64,000 nucleotides of DNA from Nematostella vectensis (lineage: Eukaryota; Cnidaria; Anthozoa; Actiniaria; Edwardsiidae), in assembly GCF_932526225.1 (NCBI RefSeq), contig NC_064035.1, forward strand, positions 13,770,566 through 13,834,565, given 5' to 3'. How positions within the stretch are numbered: position 1 is the first letter of the stretch; the number at the start of each line of letters is the position of its first letter. Shown here in pieces: positions 12,101 through 22,243 of the stretch. The position numbers and the translations under genes are program-made. The notes under the pieces are model-generated. The model worked only from the letters and a program-made list of their open reading frames with translations. It searched no databases and was not told where the DNA came from.

Positions 12101-15100
12101 TACTTACGCAGTTTCACTACACTTCCGATCCCAGTCAGCTCCTCTTTCTACGCCTGCTAAGACCTGTGTTAATTACTTACGCAGTTTCACTACACTTCCG
12201 ATCCCAGTCATCTCCTCTTTCTACGACTGCTAAGACCTGTGTTAATTACTTACGCAGTTTCACTACACTTCCGATCCCCGTCATCTCCTCTTTCTACGAC
12301 TGCTAAGGCATGTGGTCATCTCTTATGTAGTTTCACTACACTTCCGATCCCAGTCATCTCTTTCTACGACTGCTAAAGCATGTGTTAATTACTTACGCAG
12401 TTTCACTACACTTCCGATCCCAGTCATCTCCTCTTTCTATGACTGCTAAGGCATGTGTTAATTACTTACGCAGTTTCACTACACTTCCGATCCCAGTCAG
12501 CTCCTCTTTCTACGACTGCTAAGACCTGTGTTAATTACTTACGCAGTTTCACTACACTTCCGATCCCCGTCATCTCCTCTTTCTACGACTGCTAAGGCAT
12601 GTGGTCATCTCTTATGTAGTTTCACTACACTTCCGATCCCAGTCATCTCTTTCTACGACTGCTAAAGCATGTGTTAATTACTTACGCAGTTTCACTACAC
12701 TTCCGATCCCAGTCATCTCCTCTTTCTATGACTGCTAAGGCATGTGTTAATTACTTACGCAGTTTCACTACACTTCCGATCCCAGTCAGCTCCTCTTTCT
12801 ACGACTGCTAAGGCATGTGGTCATCTCTTATGTAGTTTCACTACACTTCCGATCCCAGTCATCTCCTCTTTCTATGACTGCTAAGGCATGTGTTAATTAC
12901 TTACGCAGTTTCACTACACTTCCGATCCCAGTCAGCTCCTCTTTCTACGACTGCTAAGACCTGTTTTAATTACTTACGCAGTTTTACTACACTTCCGATC
13001 CCAGTCATCTCCTACTCTTTCTACGACTGCTAAGACCTGTGTTAATTACTTACGCAGTTTCACTACACTTCCGATCCCAGTCAGCTCCTCTTTCTACGAC
13101 TGCTAAGACCTGTGTTAATTACTTACGCAGTTTTACTACACTTCCGATCCCAGTCAGCTCCTCTTTCTACGACTGCTAAGACCTGTGTTAATTACTTACG
13201 CAGTTTCACTACACTTCCGATCCCAGTCATCTCCTCTTTCTACGCCTGCTAAGACCTGTGTTAATTACTTACGCAGTTTCACTACACTTCCGATCCCAGT
13301 CATCTCCTCTTTCTATGACTGCTAAGGCATGTGTTAATTACTTACGCAGTTTCACTACACTTCCGATCCCAGTCAGCTCCTCTTTCTACGACTGCTAAGA
13401 CCTGTGTTAATTACTTACGCAGTTTCACTACACTTCCGATCCCAGTCATCTCCTACTCTTTCTACGACTGCTAAGACCTGTGTTAATTACTTACGCAGTT
13501 TCACTACACTTCCGATCCCAGTCATCTCCTACTCTTTCTACGACTGCTAAGACCTGTGTTAATTTCTTACGCAGTTTCACTACACTTTCGATCCCAGTCA
13601 TCTCCTCTTTCTACGACTGCTAAGACCTGTGTTAATTACTTACGCAGTTTCACTACACTTCCGATCCCAGTCATCTCCTCTTTCTACGACTGCTAAGACC
13701 TGTGTTAATTACTTACGCAGTTTTACTACACTTCCGATCCCAGTCATCTCCTCTTTCTACGCCTGCTAAGACCTGTGTTAATTACTTACGCAGTTTCACT
13801 ACACTTCCGATCCCAGTCATCTCCTCTTTCTACGACTGCTAAGACCTGTGTTCATCTCTTACGCAGTTTCACTACACTTCCGATCCCAGTCAGCTCCTCT
13901 TTCTACGACTGCTAAGTGACCGGGCCTCGCAAAAGATCACATATCATTGCCGTAACTCTGTTGCCTGGTACGACTCGAGATCACGTGACTTTGACAAGTC
14001 CATCAAACTCAAGAGTGGGAACGGCATCGAGCTATACGCAGCAAGCTCCAATAAATACAAGCCAACAATAATTAAAGACGACTGCGGGGTAAGACTCTGA
14101 TCACGTTAGTATACGACAGAGTAACGTTAGTATACGACAGAGTATATAGCACATCTGTGCTCACCCGTACAATACGCACAGCTGAAAGTGTGGATTGCCA
14201 AGTGAAAAAAAAAACGAAAAACTCACGGCATTTAAAAAAATACCAAAACTCGATTTCCGAAGCATTTTTAGGGATGTGAAAGCCGTTGCGCCTAATAGTG
14301 ATTTTACGAAGCCGATGCCCTTCTTCAGCCTCAAGCTTAAACCATTGATTCCTGGCTATTTTTGAGCTGAATTTACGAAAAACAGACTGTAAACAGATAC
14401 CTCCCCCCTATTTTGAGTTTTTTTACAGCCCTTCAAATTCAAACACCGCTGCACCTAGTCAGTGGTATCCTAGCTTTCCAACAGTGCTTTGCGGTCCCAT
14501 CTCTAATCCCTTGTCGCTTCGCTGAGGCAAGCACAAGTTGATGGTTGCTTGTATTTTTCATAAAAAATACAGCTAGAGCATATTGGGAGAGTGTCCTAGG
14601 ACATCATGAAGTCTGATGCCTGAGTAACTTTATCTTGTTGTGTTTATATTGCATTTATGAATTTTTTGGGTTGTGGGTACTTCTCAAAGCCGGTACAGGC
14701 CGGTTGATAGGTCAATGTGTTATAAATGGCGAAAAAAGCAAGCCTCTGTAGCGGGTTGACCAACTGGATAGAACCCAACCCGCTGTAGCAGGTTGAGAGA
14801 TCCTTCAAGCTCTTATTGAATACTAAGGTCCTCAAGCTGCTGTAGTGGGTTGACCAACCGGAAGGAAGCCAACAGGTTGAGTGTCAACCCATTACAGCGG
14901 ATGGAGAACCTAGCTTCTATAGCATACTATGGTGCCCAACACCCTGTAGCTGGTTGTAGCCCAACCCTGGTAGCCATTTTTGTGGTGCTTCCGAGGAATT
15001 TAAGCCTGACAACTTTTTTTTCCCGAAATGCTTCCATTCGAAGGTGAAAGATGGTAAATGGCGCAAGACAGTGCTAGAAGTAAACACAGAAAGCACTCAT

Positions 15101-15190
15101 CGACTGCCGATCGTGGACATCGCCGTGTTCGATATAGGGGACAGGGACGAAGAGTTCGGACTCCAAATCGGCTCCGTCTGTTTCTCTTGA
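8..15190 (+). CDS. Fibrillar collagen alpha chain, 3' part of gene (multi-exon, 5' end outside window)
   Basis: This is the 3' part of a fibril-forming procollagen chain, a secreted matrix protein that trimerises through its C-propeptide. Exons with matching splice sites and phases are 8-61, 525-578, 804-857, 933-1040, 1116-1169, 1287-1340, 3530-3583, 3650-3703, 4018-4071, 4147-4182, 4369-4386, 5756-5773, 6130-6165, possibly 6669-6695, then 7597-7665, 7812-7853, 7991-8123, 8520-8623, 9402-9476, 13867-14088 and 15044-15190 (stop TGA). The helix exons are 54 bp, or 108, 36 and 18 bp, and each begins with a Gly codon in phase 0, as in fibrillar collagens. The end of the protein is a full COLFI domain. 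A poly(A) signal follows at 15376. Introns carry a LINE and several minisatellites. The clade (A, B or C type) cannot be told from this part alone, so I give no symbol. Confidence 0.95.
160..485 (+). repeat. Minisatellite in collagen intron, about 23-bp unit
   Basis: About 13 copies of a unit close to ccaggggctagggtgatatcaa lie between the exons ending at 61 and starting at 525. The array stops about 40 bases before the acceptor and does not include an exon edge. Confidence 0.9.
1352..1572 (+). repeat. Tandem repeat after collagen exon 1287-1340
   Basis: About four copies of a unit of roughly 55 bp, containing cacgtccgcttatatgaaac and cctagccttaataatca, begin about 12 bases past the donor of exon 1287-1340. 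They run directly into the LINE copy. The exon end itself is not part of the unit. Confidence 0.85.
1573..3490 (+). mobile_element. 5'-truncated non-LTR retrotransposon (LINE) with reverse transcriptase
   Basis: An open frame at 1761-3425 encodes 554 residues of LINE reverse transcriptase. Visible motifs are NKAPGPDGIPA, the DIRPISLT block, a FADFKKGFDLIDHH palm motif, GGIPQGTRLGPILSAV and the catalytic FADD. The same frame continues upstream to about 1573, interrupted by one TAG at 1728-1730. The copy therefore probably carries a nonsense change and lacks its endonuclease. It is inserted in sense orientation in the collagen intron 1341-3529. The clade looks CR1/Jockey-like, but I cannot assign it firmly. 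Confidence 0.9.
4439..4663. mobile_element. Foldback/MITE-like element
   Basis: The ends are inverted copies of each other: agtgttcattaattacaccg on the left and, reversed, agtgttcattaaatacaacg on the right, each followed by a purine-rich gaggggggatgga-type stretch. The interior is C-rich with a long poly-C run. There is no coding capacity. It lies in a collagen intron. Confidence 0.65.
5395..5625. mobile_element. Inverted-repeat element, first copy
   Basis: The arm aaaaacaacttgttgaaaa near 5445 is matched by its reverse complement near 5555-5580. The outer parts (aaacatagggcgaaaa-like) are also inverted. A related segment lies at 49070-49190, so this is a dispersed non-autonomous element. 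It sits in a collagen intron. Confidence 0.6.
6290..6420. repeat. Dispersed G/C-tract repeat family member
   Basis: A segment with ggggcactgggggcacgtg, a poly-C run, caatatt and a second poly-C run recurs in related form near 30840-30900, 48120-48200 and 50620-50790. It looks like an interspersed repeat family without coding capacity. Confidence 0.5.
6669..6695 (+). CDS. Possible 27-bp C-telopeptide exon of the collagen
   Basis: A polypyrimidine stretch ending in tttgtag precedes 27 bases that are open in phase 0 (GILPSGNAL) and are followed by a gtgagt donor. Both ends fit the phase-0 neighbours at 6165 and 7597, so it could be a telopeptide exon. It is too short to be sure without a transcript, and it could be a chance match. 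Confidence 0.4.
7128..7282 (+). repeat. Short tandem array, 24-25-bp unit
   Basis: About six copies of gcggattctaggatattagt plus catga lie inside the collagen intron before exon 7597. No exon edge is included. Confidence 0.9.
7597..15190 (+). CDS. Collagen C-telopeptide and COLFI C-propeptide exons
   Basis: Exon 7597-7665 (23 residues, beginning MDRMRSYELES) and exon 7812-7853 (GFNAKDPQIPFITK) form the non-helical linker. Exons 7991-8123, 8520-8623, 9402-9476, 13867-14088 and 15044-15190 encode 226 residues of fibrillar collagen C-propeptide. Landmarks are HPARTCRDLKLC, GQYWIDPNGG, FHYTSDPSQLLFLRLLS, ASQKITYHC, and the ending RLPIVDIAVFDIGDRDEEFG then IGSVCF. The propeptide drives chain selection and trimerisation in the ER and is later cleaved. 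Conserved D, N and D of the calcium loop are present. The third of the usual eight cysteines is missing (NGGI where vertebrate chains have NQGC). Exon 8520-8623 ends at the first base of one minisatellite, and exon 13867-14088 begins inside another. Confidence 0.93.
8621..9330 (+). repeat. Minisatellite starting at the 5' splice site of collagen exon 8520-8623
   Basis: About 30 copies of a 23-24-bp unit, atggtagggtgtaaatatgg plus tagt, begin with the last codon of the exon (ATG, 8621-8623) and its donor gtaggg. Every unit therefore repeats an ATG|GTAGGG junction. The array fills most of the intron up to the next exon at 9402. Confidence 0.95.
9828..13916 (+). repeat. 4-kb minisatellite built from a 3' splice site plus the first 50 coding bases of collagen exon 13867-14088
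   Basis: About 55 units of 73 bp. Each unit is the intron end (acctgtgttaattacttacgcag) joined to 50 bases that match the start of exon 13867-14088, from TTTCACTACACTTCCGATCC to ctacgactgctaag. A shortened unit of about 46 bp, lacking part of the exon segment, recurs near 10010-10170. Some units have gtcatctcttatgtag in place of gttaattacttacgcag. The last unit runs without a break into coding sequence (S D R A S Q after position 13914), so the functional exon start is the array's final copy. Confidence 0.97.
14390..14720 (+). repeat. Dispersed repeat, shorter copy
   Basis: Sequence from acctcccccctattttgagt to ggtacaggccggttgatagg matches 63113-64000 closely, but the middle part of about 560 bases (63330-63900) is absent here. 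It lies in the last collagen intron. No coding sequence is recognised. Confidence 0.75.
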
Positions 15191-15375
15191 TACCATCCAT
15201 ATATGGCGATCCACGCCTTTAGGTAGATAGATTCTGTGCAGCAATGTTTCAAATAGACAAAACTCGTCTCCCTCGCAGCGGGATTCTATTTGTCTTTGAT
15301 TTCTCCTTAGTAAGCTTAGAGCGACAGCTAAGAGCTTTTATTAATGTTGCAAGGAAGTGTATATAAGTATCGTGG

Positions 15376-15381
15376 AATAAA
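15376..15381 (+). terminator. Poly(A) signal of the collagen gene
   Basis: AATAAA lies 186 bases after the collagen stop codon and fits the end of a short 3'UTR. Confidence 0.6.
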
Positions 15382-15399
15382 ACTTATTGGGACTCTCTT

Positions 15400-17340
15400 T
15401 TGACTGGTTTGTCGTATTCGATTTTCTTGTGATAGTGATAAAGACATTGTGTAAAGTGTTTTTTTGAAATACCCCTTATGGTCTGAGATGTGACCAACTT
15501 ATAAAATAACTTTTTTTTTCTGGCGGCCTGCAGATACACAAAATGCAATTTTCTTTTACTTGTTTAAAATCCGAAATTCTAAAACTAAATAAAAAAAGGA
15601 TAGCCAAGAGTAGGTAAAAGTAATCTAGAAAGGTGTCCTTGAAAATTGATAACAAAGGTATATTAAACTAATTTTCGAACTTTCACCATGAACTGCAACT
15701 ATTTAGGAATCAAACTACTGAAATGATTAAAAAATATCAGTTTTCGAATAGGTAATGTGTTTGAACAAAAGACATTACAGTGCATTATTGCTAAATAACT
15801 AGACCCTGCGCGCAGGGTTGACTGGGATACCTGAGATCTGCAATTTGATTGGGCATTGTGTTGTGACATTAATGACAAACATTCTACTGCCCACCACCTT
15901 TGGATATAATAAAAACATGTATAATCTTGTTCTATTGTATATGCCATATCACAACAATGGCTGGGGCAAGAAAGGTAAGAAGCATCATCTCTTGAAGTGG
16001 GGTAGACTTGAGGTGTGCTCCATTAAAGTAGATGGGGCTGATTGTCCTATCTTTTACAGGGTAAAAATCTTACAAATACTATCCCCGCAGCAGCGACAGC
16101 ACCAAAAAAAAATTCAGGGAAACTGAGAATGTGAGAATGTTTTAACATTCATTAATATTTAAAAATATTTCTTAAACATTTCTTTGGTTCACTGCCCTAA
16201 ATGTGCTATTTAATTTAACACCCAAAGTGAGCCATATAATATAATTTAGATTAAATTCATTATTTCATATATGTACGTGCAAAGTAAACAACAACATCTA
16301 TTTATGCTATCATATTGTTTAAAAAATTTTATTTTGAAGTAAATGAGAGGGCTATAGAATATCCAGACTTATAACATATACATATTCTTAAGGATCGAGA
16401 TCAAAAACACTACAATGTTCTATAAAATTAAAATGACATCCAATGAGGGATAAATTTATTTTAGGAAAACAAAACTTATCAAAAGGAAGGACCAAAATAC
16501 CAAAAAATAAGCACCAAAGTACCAAAATAATAAATGAAATCTACTTGGTAGAAAAATAATGACATTCAATGAGAGAGATCAAGATATTTTATACTAAGAA
16601 AACAAAATGTGTCTTATGGGTAGCCAGTCAAGTGTCGCGAAGGTAGTCACTTCTTTGGGATTCATCCATAGCGATTTGTAGGAGACGATTTTCATCAATA
16701 AGCTTCAAAATACTTCCACTTCAAAATAAAGTAAATAAAATTTAAGGTAAATACCTCAAGTCCATTCATGAGTGTCCAGAGAACATTTTATTACGTCTTG
16801 AAGTAAACTGTATGTGTCTAAAGCAGGCCTAACGTGTATCGGGTCCCTTAGTCGGGTCGCAAATGCAAACTCGAGTAAATACGGCGAAATCAATCCGGCT
16901 TGATATGATTTTGCACAATTACTTGATAGAGATTGAGACTATTATAATATATGCAGTAATGAAATCGCGAATCGTGCCTTCAACTGCACAAATAACTTGG
17001 ATCTGAGAGCTGGAATCTCAAAATCAAAGATGGCGGCCATGACACAGTTTTAAATTATGCAGAATCAGCAAGCCTGTGGGGGGGTTAAAGTGGGGGGTCA
17101 TTATTGTAGTCAGTAGTAACCATGTAAACATAACGTATACCACGACAGTCTAAGGTCTTTGCTAAAAAAGGTCTAATGTTTTTGCAACAGAAAGTAAGGA
17201 AAAATAAAACATTTTCAATGTTTTTTAAATATTTTTTAATTCAGTGCATTGTACTCTTAACTGTTCAAATTCATTATTATTATATTCTTAACAGTTCAAA
17301 ACACTAGTAGTACCAGTATTAAATTTCTTCTTAACATGAA
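15400..17340. other. AT-rich intergenic stretch between the collagen and CAP genes
   Basis: No supported gene is seen; short open frames lack recognisable domains. Part of it (about 16900-17060, with atatgcagtaatgaaatc and aagatggcggccatg) is related to 47195-47310 and is probably a dispersed repeat. Confidence 0.5.
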
Positions 17341-17367
17341 CTTTAATGACGCCACGAGAACTAGACT

Positions 17368-17811
17368 TTACTTCTTGGGGAGCACGTTCTCGGCAAACTG
17401 CGATAGAACATTCCCAGCAGGCTTATAGCGCCCAACCACAAAGACACTCCCATCAGCCCCTTCGGCACTCGCCATGGCGACTTCCTTAGTGCCCTTCCAC
17501 ACGACTTGGGTGAAGTGCCCAGTCCCACTCTGCCAGCCAGGCTTGTCAAACTTGTACTTGCTGATTTCTGAATACCACTCGTCCACGATGTCCCCCGCGT
17601 TGATCTCACTGGGAGAGCACATGTATAGGTTTTCGCCCTGGCCTGGCCGTGAGTCTGCGCTCGAGTGCTCTAGCCTACCATTCTTGGCGATATGGTTAGC
17701 CCAGACCTGCGCATCCGCGGCCAGCTGAGCAGACCACGTCACCTTAGGGGCCTGGTGCTTGGCGCGGAGCTCGTTGTGCACATCGACGCAATCTTTTTGG
17801 AAGTTGGACAT
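17368..17811 (-). CDS. CAP-superfamily protein, GAPR-1/GLIPR2-like
   Basis: A single coding exon encodes 147 residues, close to the 154 of vertebrate GAPR-1. CAP landmarks are HNELRAKH (12-19), the helix around W37, LEHSS (47-51), GENLY (59-63), EWYSEI (78-83), GTGHFTQVVWK (96-106) and the C-terminal RYKPAGNV. The candidate CAP tetrad is H49, E60, E82 and H99. There is no signal peptide, in line with GAPR-1, which sits on the cytosolic side of the Golgi. The vertebrate N-myristoylation glycine at position 2 is replaced by Ser, so membrane anchoring by myristate is unlikely. Third codon positions are GC-rich, unlike the USP37 exons. A TATA box and a likely 5'UTR exon lie upstream. The exact paralog is uncertain. 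Confidence 0.92.
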   Translation of the reverse strand: MSNFQKDCVDVHNELRAKHQAPKVTWSAQLAADAQVWANHIAKNGRLEHSSADSRPGQGENLYMCSPSEINAGDIVDEWYSEISKYKFDKPGWQSGTGHFTQVVWKGTKEVAMASAEGADGSVFVVGRYKPAGNVLSQFAENVLPKK

Positions 17812-18140
17812 GTTGACTTTGTGGCAAAGCCTTGGAAAAGGTATGCAATGGGCTAAAATCAGTAAAATAACACTAATTGTTTTCCATCTTTAAAAGGTTA
17901 TTGTTATAATATATCAATGGCCGTAATGCATTATTCGTAGAGTCGACTTGAGAGCCAAGTTGCAAAAGAAATTCAAACATCTTTGGTAAAAACATCTTTT
18001 GTAAAATGGGTAAACATCTAAGACCATTAGATTAAGAAAATGAGTTAACTTCTAAGACTATCAGACTAAAAAATATGAAAACATCTGACCATTAGACTAA
18101 AAAATGGCTATCACTATAAGGACAAATGTAAATGCTTACC

Positions 18141-18180
18141 TTACAAGCTTCTTATTTCCAACGCAGGGAGCTGAAAGAAT
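18141..18180 (-). other. Probable 5'UTR exon and donor of the CAP gene
   Basis: On the minus strand, a segment just downstream of the TATA box ends in AAG|GTAAGC (donor near 18135-18141). An acceptor-like TTTTCCAAG lies about 20 bases before the ATG at 17811. This suggests one intron in the 5'UTR. It is inferred only from sequence. Confidence 0.5.
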
Positions 18181-18205
18181 ATAAGTCCTACCAAAAATCG
18201 CCGTG

Positions 18206-18214
18206 CTATTTATA
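18206..18214 (-). promoter_or_regulatory. TATA box of the CAP gene
   Basis: TATAAATAG on the minus strand lies about 30 bases before the proposed 5'UTR exon and about 400 bases before the CAP start codon. The spacing fits a focused promoter. Confidence 0.6.
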
Positions 18215-18234
18215 GCATTTTGCTAAATGGGTCA

Positions 18235-19100
18235 AACAAGTAGACCACGCCCACACTTTGTCAAAGTTTCAATGTTATCGTTAGCAATGATTCATTTCTT
18301 TTTTCAATTCTAAAACAAGGCAAAAGAAATTGTTTTGTGGTTTTATAATAACGTGGAGGCAGGCCTCTGTAAAAGCTTGGATGGCGCCTCGAAAACAACT
18401 ATTGAATTGATCATTCTTGACTTTGGCCTTTGAATGGACACTTATTATTAACACGCTTGTGGGTTGAAGAGCTTGTGGGTTGAAAGTTTACTAAACGATA
18501 AAAAAAAAACACCTATATATTAGAAATCTACGGCACTGAGAACTCCCTATACCCTAATACTTATTTACCAGATATAAAGTTTTTAAAAGATATATAGCAG
18601 ATGTGCACAGCTTTGCCTTCTAACATGTTGATCTAATAAATAATTACTAGCAAATTAAATCCGCAGTTAAAAAAAGTACTTTGAAATAATGAGCACAACA
18701 ACATTGAATGCAGAGTTGAAACTCCTCCGCCTACTAAGTCAAAGCCCAGACTTTAATAAAGTTCGAAGTTTGAATGTTGTCGCTAGAATTTTTTTTTCAT
18801 CCTTAAAAGGAAAAACAGATCCTGGTTTTGTGGTTTTATAATTACGTGGAGGCAAGCCGCTAACAATGCTTGGATGTCGCCATCTATTGAATCGATCATC
18901 CTCGACTTTGCCTTTGAATAGACTTTTGTTAACACGATTGTGGGTTGTAAAAGAAAGCAAGGCACCAAGAAATTCCTATTCCCTCCCCCTCCTCCCGACA
19001 AAAAGTGCACCCCAATCTTTTTTTCCGTTTTTTTTTCTGAGATATCCAATTATTAAATTCAAAATTTAAAGATCGAAACAAATTAAATTCGATATTGAAC
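18235..19100. repeat. Tandem segmental duplication upstream of the CAP gene
   Basis: The stretch 18240-18480 (ttgttttgtggttttataat, acgtggaggca, ttgggtcttgac-type sequence, gcttgtgggttg) is repeated in diverged form at 18735-18960 in the same order and orientation. No coding sequence is seen in either copy. Confidence 0.6.
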
Positions 19101-21130
19101 TTATTGGAGCACTTTGAAATAACGACCAACAACACCACAAGAACATGATAACAGAGTTGATTGTTTCTTGTGTAACCAAGACGTAGCCTTCGACCGACTT
19201 AAGGCATGCAGCGCTATATTTCTAGGAATATCGTGGCGCGCAAAAGTGCATTGGATCGGGTTGCGCACGCCGTCGTCCCAAGTTAGCCTAGCATGGTTTT
19301 CGTTTGCGATAGCAGACAACATTTCTTAGAACCGCACGTATTTCTAGGAAATTATTTCTGAGAAAGCAATCTTTGATATAAGGTAACATATTGCACATAC
19401 ACACATTTTATTAAGAGCAAAATATCAGGTAAAACAGCTTGATGGCGGCAGTACGACTTGATTAACAAAGCATCACAAAGCATAAAGAAACATCACAGAC
19501 AACGTCTTTCCCGCAACTCGAATGGCTCTTACCACTTACCACACTGATGAGGACAGGATGAACTCGAGCTCTACATTACCTTAAATGACTACTGAGATGG
19601 TCTAATATGGCAAAAACTAGTAGGAAAGTCTGCCAAATGTTCGTCTTTTTTAAGTCGAACCACTATTCATTTAACACCATCCATCTTTAAAACAAATTTG
19701 CGCAAAACAGCTTCAAATTCTATTTTTCAGTGCAATAAATTAATCAAAATGACAAGTTTATCCCATTTTATATTTTTAGTTAATTCCTTCTAGATATTAT
19801 GTAACGCACGGCTGTCTAGCCGCGTGGAATAAAAAAAAAAACAAGATAAAAACAGCGATTTTTAAGTTAGGTAGAGAAATGCGTAAATTTTTATTAAAAT
19901 TACAGTGTCACTGTCGTTTAGGCGATAGAATGTGAACGATTTCAAATAAAAAGTTAATAAAACTCAGCATAGTGCTGAAGATTTGGTTATTAGTAGTGAT
20001 TTAAAGAATAAAAGGTACATAAAAGGTGAGGACCTTATTTCTCAAAATCCCGATGATAACCGGGCCTTTAAGAGAGTATCGGCAGATCTTTCCAGGTATG
20101 GAAGAGCGTTTCTCATACCTAGCGCTTACCTCCCTGTAGTTTCAGGGCTCCCAATTAAAAAAAAATATAATTTCCAACGTTTATGAAAATACTGTCAATT
20201 AAACTTTCAACATAAATATTAGATTTGTCAAGGTTGGACCATGTCGCCACCGCGACGCATTAGGATCTCCGCGGAAGCCAAAAGGTTTCTCATTGAGCTA
20301 ACCGTGCAAACTGCGCCATTGCTGGCTAGACGTTGGCCTAGCATTGTTGGCGCAATCTGAACACCGTGTTGGGAGGAACTGGCTGGTGCTGCGAAATTTT
20401 TATTGAGTTCGAACTTTTGGCCAACACTTCGCCAGCATCTCCTTTGTTTTGTGGTCATTCGAGCATATCACAGCTTTGCTGGCGCAGTTTGCACACGAAT
20501 TCAGCAATGCTGGGCGTTTTCATAGAAAAAAAATAGCTACCGTCCGAATTATGCCGTCATTTCAAAAAGAATAAACGTTACCGCATCTTTAATTAAGGAA
20601 AACCGATATAGGACTATAATGTATCATGCAGAACACAATCCCACGTTCTAATTTCTAATTATCAGATTAAATTCAGTTTTTATATCATCTTATCACTCGT
20701 AGTCGTAGAAATGACGACCGCTACAACATCAGGGGACAAATAGACCCGAATTTAACCGGAATCCAGCGGAATCTTGGGTTGACTTTGGAAAACACAAGTA
20801 AACTGATGGGGCTTTGCGTTGCCTTTGGTCCCGTCATGAATTAAACGCAAGTCAAGCGTGAACTTATTACAAAAATGCTGGCATGGAGCAGTTTGTACAG
20901 GGCTTAAGAGGAAGCAGAGCGAAAGAACCCCCCCCCCCCCCCCACCCCCAAAAGAGGATTCAAAGATAATGCGCTCCTTGTGCAAGCCGGGAAGCAGTTA
21001 TAGCGGATGGAAAAGAGGCAGTCATTTTCGGTTATATGAATGAGGTAGGAACATAGAATGAATGCAGTTCAACTGAACGATAACTGTAGCGCTAATTTTA
21101 GTTAAACTACAATTTAGTCTAAAATGTATT
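19100..21130. other. Intergenic stretch without a supported gene
   Basis: I see no exon or RNA gene. It holds AT-rich DNA, a locally GC-richer stretch around 20225-20515 with repeated ctggcgcagtttgcac-like words, and a poly-C run near 20930. Confidence 0.4.
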
Positions 21131-21139
21131 GCTTATTCA

Positions 21140-21145
21140 TTTATT
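21140..21145 (-). terminator. Candidate poly(A) signal of the USP37-like gene
   Basis: AATAAA on the minus strand lies about 260 bases after the stop codon at 21407-21409. It is the nearest such hexamer I noticed. Confidence 0.45.
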
Positions 21146-21406
21146 GGTCATTTAGCCTTGTTTTCAAGCTCTATTTAAAAACAATCGGCGGTCGAAAGTT
21201 ATTGTCCGGCACCTGTCCAGGAAACTAATTGATTGGTTTCCCGCAGCAAGAGAAAGTTCTTAGTGACTCAAGATCGCCTGCACACAAGTTTTTAGCTTGT
21301 CCACGTGGGGGGTTAACTTGTGCAAATTTAACAAGAAGGAGGTAATTTGACGAGGCCGTTTAAGATCGTCTGCCGTACTTGGCGCCCCAAAGCAAAGTTG
21401 CTACAC

Positions 21407-22243
21407 TTAACGTTTGACTTGGTCGACGCATTGCTTGTAGAGATAGAATAGCACGTACGCGACTTTGGATCGTCCATAGCGCACCTTGTGTTCGTCCACC
21501 TTGCTGGCCGTGCAGTCGTCGTAACTCGTCCACTCGTCGCACTTACAGTCGTAGACGTCACTGATGTAATGCCCTAAAATCAAACCATTTTACCAGAATC
21601 AATAGCTATTCCTATGCCAGGATGCCAAGAAAGTGATAAGTACGGGTTGGTACCAGATAAGGTGACTACCCTCTCCCTCTTCTACCCCTCCCCCTCTCCA
21701 ACTCAAGTTGACCACCCCATCTCTTTTGTACCCATGTGATGATAGACGTGTTACCCAAGTTGACCACCCCATTCCTTTTGTACCCGTGTGATTATAGACT
21801 TATTATCGCTCCACTTCCCTTCAGTCCCCTTCCTTCCACCTCTCCTCCCCACCTGCTCCCTTCCCTGCCCCTGTCCCCCCCTACCAATCTCAAGTTGACC
21901 ACCACACCCCTTTTGTACCCCTGTGATGATAGACTTATTACCCAAGTTGACCACCACACCCCTTTTGTACCCCTGTGATGATAGACTTATTACCCCTATC
22001 GCTCCTCCTCCCTTCCACCCCCCTCCTTCATTCCCCCTTTCCTCCACACCTTCTCCTTACACCTCCTTCCTTCCCTGTCCCTCCCCATCTAAAGTTGACA
22101 ACCCCATCTCTTTTGTACCCAAAAGAGATGGGGTGGTGAGAGACGTGATACGCACCAACAGAAGACATGTTGCCAAGGTGACTAACCACGCTAACCAACC
22201 GATATGAGTGCGTCAAGACTTCGCCATTATCCTCAGGATTATC
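21407..22243 (-). CDS. USP37: USP37 last two exons: catalytic histidine region
   Basis: Exon 22156-22243 encodes HSYRLVSVVSHLGNMSSVG. Exon 21407-21573 continues GHYISDVYDCKCDEWTSYDD and ends YGRSKVAYVLFYLYK. The His of GHYIS is the catalytic base. The donor of the first exon is GTGCGT. Confidence 0.93.

Noticed and set aside
9828-13916. CRISPR-like array
   Set aside because: Units are contiguous with no unique spacers, and the sequence is animal DNA with an exon-derived unit.
13911-13920. Splice acceptor at gctaag before tgaccgggcc (exon start at 13917)
   Set aside because: The frame reads through without a break (FLRLLSDRASQ) and the upstream acgcag at 13861-13866 gives phase 0 and supplies the conserved FHYTSDP residues, so the exon starts at 13867.
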